DNA of 64,000 bases from Sugiyamaella lignohabitans (Eukaryota > Ascomycota > Dipodascomycetes > Dipodascales > Trichomonascaceae), in NCBI RefSeq assembly GCF_001640025.1, contig NC_031674.1, positions 930,001 through 994,000 of the forward strand, given 5' to 3'. Positions 10,172-20,441 of this stretch are shown here, piece by piece (position 1 is the stretch's first letter; each line of letters begins with the position of its first letter). Made by a program: the position numbers and the translations under genes. The notes beneath the pieces were generated by a model. The model was not told the DNA's origin and ran no database searches. It was given only the letters and a program-made list of their open reading frames with translations.

Positions 10172-12076
10172 TTACCATGTCTCTTGGAGATACCTGCCAG
10201 TGCGCTCCATGCTGCTGACATATGCCTCTGTCGTTTCAGTTGACCAGTTTTGCGTCTCCTCGAGAATAGTGGCTATTGTGATTCGCACTTGGCGGGGCAT
10301 TTTTCCTGCCGAACCGCAAACGTATATAGATGCATTCTGTTTCACAAGAAGCTCAGATACCTGGTCTTTGGCTGAGTACAACTTGTCTTGCACGTATCCG
10401 CCATTCTCCCTCGAGAAGGCAGGTATCACTGTCAACGACGAGTGGCCGGAATTTGAAACTCTATTCCAATCGTCTTCATATAGATAATCCTTTTCTTTGT
10501 ATCGGCAGCCGAAAAACAACAGCATACTAGCGGCTGTATCTGGCTGTAGAACAGCTTCTTTGGCTGCCCGGGTGAGTATTAAGCTCCGCATGGGGGCAAT
10601 GCCAGTTCCTGGTGCAATCATTATGATCGGTGTTTCAATATCGTGAACATCTTCCGACTTGAACGAGGCCCGGAATAAACTAAATGGTATTTTGTCTCCT
10701 TCTGTCAGCCCTTCAACCCATTTGGTACATACACCTCTTCGAATTCTCTTTATGATTGTTTTGTATTTCACGATAGCTATCGTCAGACTGAAACTGGTTT
10801 TGTTTACGGGATCGCTTGGCTTTTCATTGTCGCTGGTTTGTACACCATCATTAACGGCTCTAAATGATCCAGGTGAAGGAGATGAAATAGAAAATAGTCG
10901 TGGTCTCAAAATGGGGATTAGGTCAAGAATGTACTCGACAGGAATTTTTAGCGAGTAAAATTCGGTGATGGTTTCTAATATAGATCTTCTAGATCGATTG
11001 GCATAGTCATACAAGTCTTGCAGCCCCTCTATAGTTGAAAACTCTTTTAGTCTTTCCTGTTCACGCTCGTTATCTGTAGAAAAGTGCCAGGCCACAGCAA
11101 AAAAGCTTCTTCGGGGGATAGCAGAAATATCCAAATGGTGTGTTATCAGCGACCGCAGAGTCAGTGGCTTAACCAACCCACCAATAATAGCCTTTTCAAA
11201 CTCCTCGTTCACAGTGACGGGATGGTCTGCAATTTCAGACCACCCCTGGTGTTCGAGAAGCTCATTTACATCAGTAGCATCATTTCGAGGATAAAGCCCT
11301 ACTGTATCACCCGGGAGATAATCAAGAGAAGGTGTAGAATCTTCTTGGCTGGCAGTAAATTCAAAATTACGGACATCTTGAAAATGCTCTTGTGCTGTGA
11401 TGCGTTTGTTAGAAACAACAGTTCCCACTAGAGCATCACCTCGAGTCAATGCAATGGTTGCAGTCTGAGCTTCACCAGAAGTAAGCCTTCTGATTTTCTT
11501 TGTGTCAACAGACAGTTTATACCTTGGCTCTAGTAAGATATTGTCACTAATCACCTCAGTTCCTGGCGCTAGAGGGAACATATCTGGTTGCAGTAAACGC
11601 TCGCTAATAAGGTCAATCCAAGATTCAAATTGACTATCTAGACTTTCTGTACCCATTTCGTCGCCCTCGCCTCTACCAATGAATTCGCGAGCGCCCAATT
11701 GCATTAGTCGTTTATGAACTTTACGTATTGCCCAATTGTATCTTGGATATGATGAATCGCCCAAACCAAAACTTGTGAATCTAATATGAGATAATAAAGT
11801 CGGGGGCAGCTTCTTTCGAAGTAAAAATCTCCAGAATTTTAACGCATTTCTCGGCAAATCACCTTGTCCAGTTGTCGAACAAATGACTATAATTGTTGAT
11901 TCTAAAGGTAGTTGTGAAACATCATAATCATCCATACCGCAAACAGTTGGATTTAATCTGAGTCGTTGGCATTTTTTTGCAAGAATTTCAGCACAGTCTT
12001 GTGCATTTCCGGTTTCAGTACCATACAATATTAGCACTGACCGCTGTGGAGAAACAGATCCCACAATCGAATCCAT
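10172..12076 (-). CDS. TAH18: NADPH-dependent diflavin oxidoreductase Tah18
   Basis: This is the electron donor to Dre2 in cytosolic iron-sulphur cluster assembly, moving electrons from NADPH through FAD and FMN. The single exon has 634 codons, close to S. cerevisiae Tah18 (623). Domain order: N-terminal flavodoxin/FMN domain with LILYGTETGNAQDCAE (about 15-30), STTGQGDLP (about 70) and FGLGDSSYPRYN (about 108); FAD-binding domain in the middle (RLFSISSPSPGSF region, RxYS-like); C-terminal NADPH-binding domain with MIAPGTGIAPMRSL and FFGCRYKEKDYLY. The C-terminus ends SMERTGRYLQETW, with the aromatic terminus typical of this reductase class. The upstream sequence offers no competing in-frame ATG. 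The terminal arm of the neighbouring GC element is 75 bp past the stop. Confidence 0.95.
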   Translation of the reverse strand: MDSIVGSVSPQRSVLILYGTETGNAQDCAEILAKKCQRLRLNPTVCGMDDYDVSQLPLESTIIVICSTTGQGDLPRNALKFWRFLLRKKLPPTLLSHIRFTSFGLGDSSYPRYNWAIRKVHKRLMQLGAREFIGRGEGDEMGTESLDSQFESWIDLISERLLQPDMFPLAPGTEVISDNILLEPRYKLSVDTKKIRRLTSGEAQTATIALTRGDALVGTVVSNKRITAQEHFQDVRNFEFTASQEDSTPSLDYLPGDTVGLYPRNDATDVNELLEHQGWSEIADHPVTVNEEFEKAIIGGLVKPLTLRSLITHHLDISAIPRRSFFAVAWHFSTDNEREQERLKEFSTIEGLQDLYDYANRSRRSILETITEFYSLKIPVEYILDLIPILRPRLFSISSPSPGSFRAVNDGVQTSDNEKPSDPVNKTSFSLTIAIVKYKTIIKRIRRGVCTKWVEGLTEGDKIPFSLFRASFKSEDVHDIETPIIMIAPGTGIAPMRSLILTRAAKEAVLQPDTAASMLLFFGCRYKEKDYLYEDDWNRVSNSGHSSLTVIPAFSRENGGYVQDKLYSAKDQVSELLVKQNASIYVCGSAGKMPRQVRITIATILEETQNWSTETTEAYVSSMERTGRYLQETW

Positions 12077-12611
12077 CTTGGTTGGATCTAATTTAATTGT
12101 CGATAAATGCTATTAATTCTATTAAGCTCAGATCAGCATCGACATGAGATCAGTCAGTCAGATCAGCACGGCTGTGTTATAGTGAAATTCGGAAGAGCAT
12201 TTCCGACCGGAACCCGCAACGACCGCTCTCTACTCGGGACAATTGTGCCCGTCTGACGAATAATTAAATTGTGATATCTGATCCATGATTGGAATTCACA
12301 ATTGCTATAGCCAGATGAAACTGGCCGATGAAGTGTAGGATGCGTCAGTTTGACATGTTTTCACCTTAGGTGACCAGGACTGGTCATGATACTTCAAGTG
12401 ACTTCAAGGGACCATTATAAAATTAAGCATTTGTTCTCAAAACCAAGAAAAAATTACATTCTTAAGCCGATAATCTCAGAGGTTACATAACAAGTGCACA
12501 GAAAACAGCAGAAAACCAGAGGTATAAGGCAGAGCCCTAGCTGCTAAAGGCATCAAGCCAGATTATTCAAAAGATTTATGGTCGTATTCACATTACAGCA
12601 TTAACTAGTCA
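12077..12611. other. Intergenic upstream of TAH18
   Basis: This is promoter-side sequence of TAH18 and the 3' flank of the small spliced gene. A 24-bp relic of a GC-element arm (GGCAGAGCCCTAGCTGC) is visible at about 12528..12551. No other feature is recognised. Confidence 0.5.
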
Positions 12612-12978
12612 TCAATTCACCAGTTTCGAGAGCTTTCGCGTTAGCGTGCGTTTGGGTCTGGCATTGTGTTGGTCGTAGCGGGTCTCAGACTTTGGCTCTG
12701 GCCGGGTATACTCCTCCGAATACGCCGAGCTGTTATTTCGTCGTTTTGTATATGCATTGGCCAGTCTTCTATATTCCATGTCTAATAACGAAGTTAGAAA
12801 AAAGTCCCACGAATGGCCTGAAACAGGTCTTAAAAATGTATAACGACACCAGGAATAAGGGAATAAAGGGGTACTATCGGCAGACAATATTATGCTTCCT
12901 AACAATACTACCCGCTTTATGCCGGAAAATAAGCTGAAACCACTTACAATTATTGAATCTCTCCAGTAACGCTGACAT
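12612..12978 (-). CDS. Hidden small spliced gene, 66 residues
   Basis: Exons 12978..12948 (31 nt) and 12781..12612 (170 nt) join in frame (AATAATT|ACATGG) to give 67 codons including the stop. The intron (12782..12947) has a GTAAGT donor and TTCTAACTTCGTTATTAG at its 3' end, the same architecture as proven genes here. The product starts MSALLERFNNYMEYRRLANA. It is basic and rich in Arg, Lys, Tyr and Ser, with an N-terminal helix and a C-terminal KRTLTRKLSKLVN tail. There is no signal peptide or membrane segment. I do not recognise the family; nuclear, RNA-associated or mitochondrial placement would be guesswork. The in-frame junction plus consensus splice sites are the evidence. Conservation is untested. 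Confidence 0.62.
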
Positions 12979-13841
12979 TTTTTATTAGAGTTGGCTGTAC
13001 CAAAAAAAATTTTGTTATTTATTGCAACGAGTTGTAGATTGACGAAAATCCTGTCGATTATAAATTAAATCTGTAAATATTTACAGTCCAAAACGTACCG
13101 ATAGCGGGGGTCGCGAGATCATAGCATGATCTTCATTATCACATTCCTAAAAAGAGTAAAAACCGTTAACAGTCAAGGGTTTTCTACTGTATGCGGAATT
13201 AAAAATATGCTTAAGGGCGAAAGCAGTAAGTCAAGTCGAAAATGTTGATCGATCGGTGGAGCCTCTGGTCCAGTCAAGCGCGTTAACGCCCACAGAAAAA
13301 TGCCTTTAGCCAATCTCAGCCGGGTGCCGCCAACTCACGCGAGGTGTGCCAATTCCCCGCATGATCCAATGAGCCAAGCTTTCTGCCGAGCTATTCAGAA
13401 GGTGTTCATATCCCCCTCTTTGTTGGCTCCAAATAGGCAGGGATCCCCTGAGATCTGGATTACGGTCCTGGTCTCTCATTGGTAATTGAACTGAAACCAT
13501 CAATTAATATGCAGTTGCGAGTCAATCACAGAAGTGCTTTATTCAATACAAACCTGTCGTGTAACGCGCAATATCAGGTGAAAAATGCTTGATTTGTGGA
13601 CTAGCGGTGCAGCAGAAACAGCAGCAGCAGCCAGCAGCAGGCCAAGATCTAAAGGTGCTCCTTATACAGCATCAAAGCCACTAAGACACGGTAGATAGTT
13701 CCAGGGAATATTCAAATGGTAGTTCTACTCACTATACGAATATAAATAACGTACATTGTAGTAGAAAAAATGCACAACTAACCAATAGAAGATTTTATTG
13801 GTCAAACTCTGGCCCCAAAATAAATTATCTTCTGGCCCTTT

Positions 13842-13892
13842 GCCTCCGGCGGCCGGGCTCCGCCCGGTCCCTTTGTGCTCGCTTCGCGAGCG
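13842..13892. repeat. GC element, short left half
   Basis: The outer arm is present in a shortened form (GGCCGGGCTCCGCCCGG), followed by the alternative inner hairpin GCTCGCTTCGCGAGC. The right half is missing. Confidence 0.8.
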
Positions 13893-14874
13893 ACGTGAGG
13901 TGCCCCAATTGTTACTGGTAGACTGGTTTTATAGATATATCGAGCTATAGACTTAATGAAACTAATACCGAGTTTCTCAAGACTCACAATAGACCCTACC
14001 TATAATCACGAAGCTTTGGTTCATAGATTATAACTCCATTCATAACAACTTTTCATTTGGGGTAGTTTCGCTCTGCTACCTAAACACTAGTATGCTAGAC
14101 GACATTCTCTATCCAAGTTAGTCCACTGTAGTCTCGTTAGCCCAGATAAAGGCGTAGATCTCCCCCTGTATCTTGCATAATCTCGCATAGCATCTAACGG
14201 CGGCATGTTGGTTAAACGAATTTACACTAACAACCACAGGCTCTTCAACACCCAAATGGCAACGAAATATTATCCACATTTATTCGACAGAAAGTATAGA
14301 AATTTTGCCATTTTTTAAAAAAAATAGGTTCTCAATATGATTCTAATAGCAACTCTAAATCTCAGGGGCTAAATGACAAATATTTACCTATAGTCGATTG
14401 ATATTATGAAAGTGTAGCCAACAAGGAAATAATGAAACAACCATCGCTAAACTTACCCTTTTGGTAATTGTGACTTAGAAATTGCAGTGGGTTGACAGTA
14501 TTAAATGTCACAATTAGAATCAATGACTTAAGTTTTCCCTAATGGCTTTTGCCCTTCCGAAGTATAAACTATGAAAAGCACAATGACAGTTCATACAGAC
14601 TACTTTACAAATTTTTCAAACTGCCAATACGACTAAATCTCTTTTTCAATCTGGATAGACTAGATATCAAGAAGACACTGTGCCACTAAGCATGGTAATG
14701 CTAACTTCAGCGTCTTGGTAAAACCCGACTCATGCAACAATAAAACTCCCGAATTACACAAACAAATACAATTAAGAACAAGTATTACATCTCCTCAGAA
14801 CCAGAAGAAGAACAAAGACCAAAGGGGTGGGGTCATTGATCCTCTGAGACAGACCCTCAAACTGTAATATCCGT

Positions 14875-14880
14875 CACGTG
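14875..14880. promoter_or_regulatory. CACGTG E-box upstream of MGE1
   Basis: GTCACGTGAT lies about 120 bp upstream of the MGE1 ATG. It matches the box at 2366 over ten bases. Motif observed, binding inferred. Confidence 0.45.
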
Positions 14881-14998
14881 ATGTACACCCTAACCTGTCG
14901 AGTTTGATTTTTCAGATCTGCAGTGACGGGATGACCCAGCAGACCAGTCTTGCCTCACCGACTAAGAGAACCAGACCAAATCCAATTTCAAAAAAATA

Positions 14999-15778
14999 AT
15001 GCTCAGAAGATCGCTAATGAGAAGCTCGCCGAGCTCGGCACTTGTATCGAGTTCTGTTAGAGCTGCTACCAGACCGGTAGTTATGGCAAGACCCATTGCC
15101 AGAACCCAGATGGTCAACTCCCGGGGTCTGTTTGGATTCAGAAGCTATTCTGAGACTGCTAATGGCGAGAAGAAGGATGCTGAATCTGCTGCTAATGAGG
15201 CTAGTTCTGAAAATACTAAGGAAGAGACTCAAACATCAGAGTCTGAATACGCCAATCTTTCGGTAGAAGAGTTACAATCCAAACTGAAGGAACTGCAATC
15301 CAAGTTTGAGGCCAAGGACAAGGAAGTTGCCAAATTCAAGGAGCACTATACTCGATCCGTAGCCGATTTCAGAAACCTACAAGAGACGACTAAAAGAGAG
15401 ATTCAAAAGGCTAGAGACTATGCTTTACAAAAATTCGCGAAGGACCTGCTTGACTCGGTTGATAACTTCGACCGTGCCCTGGCAGTTGTTCCCGAGGAGA
15501 AGAGATCCGATAAGGAGAACCACGTCGAGCTTGCCAACCTGTACGAAGGTGTTAAAATGACCCAAGAAGTTTTTGAAAAGACTCTGGCCCGTCACGGACT
15601 TGTCAAGCTTAACCCTCTCGGAGAGAAGTTCGACCCCAATGTTCACGAGGCTACCTTTGAAGTGCCCCAGCCGGACAAAGAACCTGGCACCGTCTTCCAC
15701 GTCCAACAAACTGGATTTGCGCTCAACGATCGTGTTCTCCGAGCTCCCAAGGTCGGTGTTGTCAAGGGTACCGACTAA
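14999..15778 (+). CDS. MGE1: Mitochondrial GrpE, nucleotide exchange factor of mtHsp70
   Basis: This protein drives ADP release from matrix Hsp70 (Ssc1) during protein import, folding and Fe-S cluster transfer. It has 259 codons in a single exon. The N-terminus (MLRRSLMRSSPSSALVSS and on to about residue 50) is an Arg/Ser-rich presequence. An acidic linker follows, then the long dimerisation helix (about 75-135, ELQSKLKELQSKFEAKDKEV). The C-terminal beta-domain carries the GrpE signature (about 195-255, LNPLGEKFDPNVHEATFEV and VHVQQTGFALNDRVLRAPKV-like text). The length compares well with S. cerevisiae Mge1 (228) plus a longer acidic spacer. ATG 14999 begins the presequence. Confidence 0.96.
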   Translation: MLRRSLMRSSPSSALVSSSVRAATRPVVMARPIARTQMVNSRGLFGFRSYSETANGEKKDAESAANEASSENTKEETQTSESEYANLSVEELQSKLKELQSKFEAKDKEVAKFKEHYTRSVADFRNLQETTKREIQKARDYALQKFAKDLLDSVDNFDRALAVVPEEKRSDKENHVELANLYEGVKMTQEVFEKTLARHGLVKLNPLGEKFDPNVHEATFEVPQPDKEPGTVFHVQQTGFALNDRVLRAPKVGVVKGTD

Positions 15779-15847
15779 ACCCCCGCTAGCAGACCTCTGT
15801 ATATAAGTTAGGTTGGTTTAATGTACATAGTTTAATGTCTTTCTTGT

Positions 15848-15983
15848 GCCTCCGGCGGCTGGGGCTCCACCCCAGACCCCGTGGCTCCTGCTTCGCAGGA
15901 GATGGCTGGGACCGACGACGGAACGACTCGAGCGCAGCGAGAGGAGCAGTGGGGTCTGGGGCGAAGCCCCAGCCGCCGGAGGC
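15848..15983. repeat. GC element, full length, orientation A
   Basis: The order is arm, h1, GGCTGGGACC centre, h2, arm. It lies between the convergent stops of MGE1 (15778) and MSF1 (16050). Confidence 0.92.
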
Positions 15984-16049
15984 ACACCCCTCCCTAGTAC
16001 AAAAATTGAGAATATATATATACAGATGATGCGTGGTTGTAGAGTTGGT

Positions 16050-17468
16050 TTAGTCACGGATCTTGATCGGGAACTGGGTGGAGAGCGAGGATACGACAGC
16101 GTCCTGGAGATCGTTGATTTCGGCATTGGTCAGTGAGCGGTCCATCGACTGGTAGTTGATACGGTAGCACTGGCTCTTCTGTTTGGTCTTTGGGTGTACG
16201 AACTCGTCAATGAGACTGACGTTTTCAACGAGATCGCCGCCAATTGATCTGACTACTTCCATGAGATCGTTGATGTGGACTTCTTTGGCCATGTCGCACC
16301 AGAATGCGACATCTCTAAATGTTCCAGGGTATTTGGAGTAAGGTTTAAAGGTGGAGACTGTGTTGGGTTTGAATTGAGAGAGGAATCGCTCGTCTTCAGA
16401 CCAGAAGAGACGGATATCTGGAACGCCGAAAAGAATCATGGCAGTTCGCTCGAGACCAATACCAAAAGCCCAGCCGATTTTATCACCGACACCAGCACCG
16501 GAAAGAACCTCATGCTTTACAACACCACATCCACACATCTCGAGCCACTCACCTTTCCACCAGATCTCAATCTCCCAAGATGGAGAGGTCCAGGGGAAGT
16601 ACGCTTCGATCCAGCGGGCCTTAATGGGCGAGAAGAGGTCGGGATCTGTAGATCCGGCTTTAATAGCAGCTTCACGAGCCTGGTGGAATACATGGCCCAT
16701 GAGCAGTTCAATTGTTTTCTTCAAATGCTTGCCAATCAGTTCCGTCTCGAGTTCTGACATTGTTGGTTGGCGGGGATTACCCTCATGGAATGGTGGATCG
16801 GGATCTGAAACTATAATGCCGGAATCTGGAATGCTTTCAAGATCCTCTTGAATAACCTTGGCAAGATTGTCGCCATGTTCGGTTCTCGACCATACTCGAG
16901 CACCTTCCATTTGGTGGAAGGCTGGGTAATGGGTTCTGTCAATTGTGTCTCTACGATAAACGTCAGCAGAAATCAGGTATCCAGGAGTCTCACATGTCTG
17001 AAAACATTCTGATTCGTGAGCTGATGTGTGGGTTCTAAGAAGAGTCTTCTCGTTGATGTAGTAAGTGTCGGTCTTGCTTCTGCCTGGATGGTCTTCGGGA
17101 AATCCTAGAGCATCGAAGTTTTCGTATGTGGATACTACAGGCTTGAAATCGTTATATGAGGTGAATCCAAGATCCTTCAGACGAGATTCTATAAGTGACC
17201 GAAGAATGCCTATAGGGTGAGAGGGCTGAAGATGAAGTTTACGAGATGTTAGGTTGGCAATTGAGTTAGGGAGGTTTGTGAAATCGTCAGTAGGATACTC
17301 CTTTCCAAGAACAGTGATAGTTGCATTACCACTACTGGATTCTGTGGAAATGTTTCTCTTCAATGACTGGGCGATGGAGCTCCTCGCATTGATATTCCAT
17401 CTTCTGACGGCTGGAGCTGACACTCTTTGCAGTAAAAATCCGCTGCTTCTCGATATGTTCGCAGTCAT
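16050..17468 (-). CDS. MSF1: Mitochondrial phenylalanyl-tRNA synthetase
   Basis: This enzyme charges mitochondrial tRNA-Phe with phenylalanine. The monomeric organellar form fuses the catalytic core of the bacterial alpha subunit to a C-terminal ferredoxin-fold anticodon-binding domain from the beta subunit. It has 472 codons, almost exactly the S. cerevisiae Msf1 length (469). The N-terminus (MTANISRSSGFLLQRVSAPA) is a basic presequence. Class II motifs are visible: RTHTSAHES (motif 2 region start, about 190), VYRRDTIDRTHYPAFHQMEG (about 212-231), and the motif 3 stretch WAFGIGLERTAMILFGVPDI (about 352-371). The C-terminal domain (from about 390) includes YPGTFRDVAFWC and ends KIRD. It is single exon, starting at ATG 17468, the first in frame. 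Confidence 0.96.
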   Translation of the reverse strand: MTANISRSSGFLLQRVSAPAVRRWNINARSSIAQSLKRNISTESSSGNATITVLGKEYPTDDFTNLPNSIANLTSRKLHLQPSHPIGILRSLIESRLKDLGFTSYNDFKPVVSTYENFDALGFPEDHPGRSKTDTYYINEKTLLRTHTSAHESECFQTCETPGYLISADVYRRDTIDRTHYPAFHQMEGARVWSRTEHGDNLAKVIQEDLESIPDSGIIVSDPDPPFHEGNPRQPTMSELETELIGKHLKKTIELLMGHVFHQAREAAIKAGSTDPDLFSPIKARWIEAYFPWTSPSWEIEIWWKGEWLEMCGCGVVKHEVLSGAGVGDKIGWAFGIGLERTAMILFGVPDIRLFWSEDERFLSQFKPNTVSTFKPYSKYPGTFRDVAFWCDMAKEVHINDLMEVVRSIGGDLVENVSLIDEFVHPKTKQKSQCYRINYQSMDRSLTNAEINDLQDAVVSSLSTQFPIKIRD

Positions 17469-18032
17469 TATCAGTTCGTTTCGTGAAATCGTGATAGATT
17501 AGGCTGTGCTCATGAAATTCTGAGTCCGATATTAAACAGATTAGAGGGTTCAATGGTGGTCCAAATACTGTAGAGGTACTGAATCTTTTGTAATATAATT
17601 ACAGCTATTATCAAACTCCACAAAAAACAATTGAGTGATTCAGTTGTCCACTGTTACCTTATTTGATACAGGAATTCCCACGTATCGGAGTTGGATAAAA
17701 GTCTAGTGGAATATCCGAGATCAGGCTACCGAGAATCAACTGGTCTGCAGGATTATTTTCCGACCACGGGCCTCTATAGCTGGCTGTGACACTATCTCAC
17801 ACCACAGGCCATGAACTATCCCACCCTACATCTTATATGCCTATAATGAGGTTTATTGTAAATGGTGTCTGCACTCCACGTCAATATCATCGGTAGTGTA
17901 ATTTTTCACTGAGATATCACTATAAAGTTACCCTGTCAAAATCGACAAATTAATTTTGGTTGAAGATGATCAAAAGGTTTAGATTTTCGAAACCACCCGC
18001 AAGTCACCACAGACTGACCACAACTGACATCA
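17469..18032. other. Divergent promoter region MSF1/MRPL16
   Basis: 564 bp of AT-rich sequence between two divergent mitochondrial translation genes. No repeat, RNA gene or clear regulatory palindrome was recognised. Confidence 0.5.
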
Positions 18033-18749
18033 ATGTTCAGTCGGGTATTTTCAGCTTTAAAGCCATCGGCTTTACTGGCTCCTAGTAGTTTGCTCACTTC
18101 TGTTGGCGCTTCCAGAACCACTGCTTTAACTAGTCGATTCGGAGGCTCGACTTTCCAACAGATCCGTCTCAAACATCAATATGAACCTCGAGTGAGAATC
18201 AAGAGAAAAGCTCAGAAAGGTCGTGTTCCAGTACGGACGGGCGGAAGTATTAAGGGATCTACTCTACAATTCGGAAAATTCGGTCTTCGTCTCAAATCTG
18301 AAGGTGTTCGTTTAAAGGCTGTACAACTCAAGGAAGCCGATAACGCTATCATGAGAGCTCTTCGTCCATTGAAGGGCAAACTATTCAGAAGATTGACTAC
18401 TAATATTCCTGTGTGTGTCAAAGGTAATGAGACTCGTATGGGTAAAGGTAAAGGTGGTTTTGAATTCTGGGCTTGCCGTGTACCCACGGGGAAGATTCTG
18501 TTTGAAATCGACGGTGCCAATGTTCACGAAAGCGTGGCCCGTGACGCATTCCGCATTGCTGGCGACAAACTCCCTGGTACTTACGAGTTCGTGAATCTCG
18601 AAACAGCTCCAAAAGCCGGATTCCAGCCCGTCAATGTCGATGGCAGCCCCGTCAACTTTTATGAAGAGGCAAAGGCCAACCCAACGAAGCAATATGCCAA
18701 TGTGCTCCAGGGCCAGGATCCTGAGCTCCGAAAATATTTAAGACGATAA
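18033..18749 (+). CDS. MRPL16: Mitochondrial ribosomal protein uL16m
   Basis: A large-subunit mitoribosomal protein near the peptidyl transferase centre. It has 238 codons, similar to S. cerevisiae Mrpl16 (232). The N-terminus ([20 protein letters not shown]) is a presequence to about residue 45. The uL16 core follows: [40 protein letters not shown], and the signature [20 protein letters not shown] (about 142-161). It is single exon. Its divergent partner across 0.56 kb is MSF1, so two mitochondrial translation genes share a promoter region. Confidence 0.95.
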   Translation: MFSRVFSALKPSALLAPSSLLTSVGASRTTALTSRFGGSTFQQIRLKHQYEPRVRIKRKAQKGRVPVRTGGSIKGSTLQFGKFGLRLKSEGVRLKAVQLKEADNAIMRALRPLKGKLFRRLTTNIPVCVKGNETRMGKGKGGFEFWACRVPTGKILFEIDGANVHESVARDAFRIAGDKLPGTYEFVNLETAPKAGFQPVNVDGSPVNFYEEAKANPTKQYANVLQGQDPELRKYLRR

Positions 18750-18810
18750 TCATGTCCCACCCATCCTGTAAATAAGCATTCCTTTTATATGATTTTTCCA
18801 TGGCGGACGT

Positions 18811-18986
18811 GCCTCCGGCGGCTGGGCTCCGCCCAGACCCGTTGCTCGCTTCGCGAGCTTTGGGCCCCAAGCAGGTGTTGAATTGTTTAGGGTCAGAAGA
18901 AAGCTCACCCAGAGTATGCTGGACACTGTCCCCGCGGGACAAGGGAAGCGAGCCACGGGTCAGGGCAGAGCCCAGCCGCCGGAGAC
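18811..18986. repeat. GC element, divergent variant (176 bp)
   Basis: Both outer arms are one base pair-step shorter (GGCTGGGCTCCGCCCAG), and the inner hairpin is CTCGCTTCGCGAG instead of h1. The centre is expanded and unlike other copies. It lies between the convergent stops of MRPL16 (18749) and RFC5 (19020). Confidence 0.85.
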
Positions 18987-19019
18987 ATTCTACCGTTCTC
19001 ATTCATAAAATCTAGTGCA

Positions 19020-20087
19020 TTAATGGGTCATGTCAAAGGTCTCGAGAAGGTTCATAACTCGGGCAACATAGGCCTCGAGGTGGAAAATGGCCTTGCTACC
19101 CTGGCGGAGACGGTGGTCGTAGAAACCCGCGGCCTCGATGATGTCGGCACCTACTTCAGGAGACACTTTTTTCAGAAGGCTGAATGTGAGACTTTTGAGA
19201 ATAACAGGAGCTGGAATGCAGTGTGTGAGGAGTTCATATAGGGTACCACGAATTTGTAGAAGTTGGGCCACTGATCTCTTCTTAATAGTATCGTCGGCTA
19301 GTTTAGAGATAACGAGTTCCCAGTCAGCAGGCGGCACTGGCGTGTCTCGTGTGATTTTATCATTTTGTGCATACATAGCTTCGAGAATAAGCAAGCTCTT
19401 ACGGAGGTTTCTTTGTGACTGTCTGGCAATCTTGTCCCAAAGATACTGGAGGTCATCTGGAGATGATGGCAGGTCGACCTTTTCTTTCTTGGCCACTTTG
19501 CTCAATACGTTTGCAATTTCTTGATTGGTGGGAGCTGCCACTCTTACGAGTAACGTTCGCGATTTGATGGGGCCAATAATGTTCGAAGTCGAAGTGGCTA
19601 GTAGAATCAATCGTAGATTGGGTGAATATTTCTCCATAGTACGTCTTAAAGCCGATTGAGCATCACGGGTTAACGAGTCTGCTTCATTGATAACAACGAC
19701 TTTAAATCGCTGTTTGGAAGACAAGTCAACTTGCTGAGTTTGGGCAATTTCTTTTAATAGATCTTGGATCACTACTCTGTCATTGTTTCCCATATCACTA
19801 GGAGTGATCTCCAGGTGGTGTACCGACGAGACGATATTAAACTCCACCTTCTTGCTGTTTGTTTGGAAGACTCTACCATCGATCTTAATTTTCGATACAC
19901 CTGGACCGTATAATTCTCTTAATACAGCCATGACACGCGTTTTCTTGCCAGCACCTGATGGACCATACATCAGCATATGAGGGAATTCTCCGCTGGCTGC
20001 TAGCGATTTTAATGATTTGGACAATCCATCATGATAGTCAAGAGTGTCCAAACTCTTTGGCATATATTTATGTACCCACAACGACAT
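19020..20087 (-). CDS. RFC5: Replication factor C subunit 5
   Basis: A small subunit of the RFC clamp loader that opens PCNA rings onto primed DNA, also used in the Rad24, Ctf18 and Elg1 variant complexes. It has 355 codons from ATG 20087 (MSLWVHKYMPKSLDTLDYHD). A longer open frame to 20102 begins with GTG and is not used. The length matches S. cerevisiae Rfc5 (354). The Walker A motif GPSGAGKKT is at about 42-50. The Walker B equivalent is VVVINEADSL, with the NEAD form typical of the ATPase-inactive Rfc5. The family block HLEITPSDMGNNDR is near residue 100. The SRC motif reads KSRTLLVR, Thr replacing Cys. The C-terminal collar domain is complete (KAIFHLEAYVARVMN). Confidence 0.96.
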   Translation of the reverse strand: MSLWVHKYMPKSLDTLDYHDGLSKSLKSLAASGEFPHMLMYGPSGAGKKTRVMAVLRELYGPGVSKIKIDGRVFQTNSKKVEFNIVSSVHHLEITPSDMGNNDRVVIQDLLKEIAQTQQVDLSSKQRFKVVVINEADSLTRDAQSALRRTMEKYSPNLRLILLATSTSNIIGPIKSRTLLVRVAAPTNQEIANVLSKVAKKEKVDLPSSPDDLQYLWDKIARQSQRNLRKSLLILEAMYAQNDKITRDTPVPPADWELVISKLADDTIKKRSVAQLLQIRGTLYELLTHCIPAPVILKSLTFSLLKKVSPEVGADIIEAAGFYDHRLRQGSKAIFHLEAYVARVMNLLETFDMTH

Positions 20088-20441
20088 TTTTCTGTGAATC
20101 ACCCTTGTCTATTGACAAAAATTGATGAAGATGAGACAGTCGTTCGCGTCGGGATTTAATATCCACGCGCGTCCGCGATACTGTAGCCGCTAAATGCAGG
20201 GCCTGTTTCCAGGGGGAATTGCATCCAGTAGCAGGGCCCTTACTTTTAAGAATAAGACTAGGCTTTTTTTGATAATTATTATTAGTGATAAATGGATTTG
20301 AAAAGAGGAATGGAAGTACAAGCTCGAGAATTAGTGTTTGAAAAAAAATATTAGGCTGTACAACCTGTATGCAGGGACTAATAAAAACTTGCATCTTAAC
20401 TTAACAATCAATTATTCCGCATTAAATAGAAAATATTACAT
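20088..20441. other. Intergenic RFC5 / sugar transporter
   Basis: 354 bp between RFC5 and the transporter stop (tandem on the minus strand). AT-rich; no GC element and nothing else recognised. Confidence 0.45.

Larger units (their letters stand above)
12979..14998. other. Gene-poor 2-kb stretch
   Basis: This is AT-rich sequence between the small spliced gene and MGE1. It holds one partial GC element (13842) and a CACGTG box (14875), plus short unsupported open frames (e.g. 13300..13485). I searched by eye for tRNA A/B boxes and splice signals and found none convincing. Confidence 0.5.

Noticed and set aside
13300..13503. Overlapping 61- and 65-codon frames on both strands
   Set aside because: Both strands are open, with no recognisable motif or splice signals.
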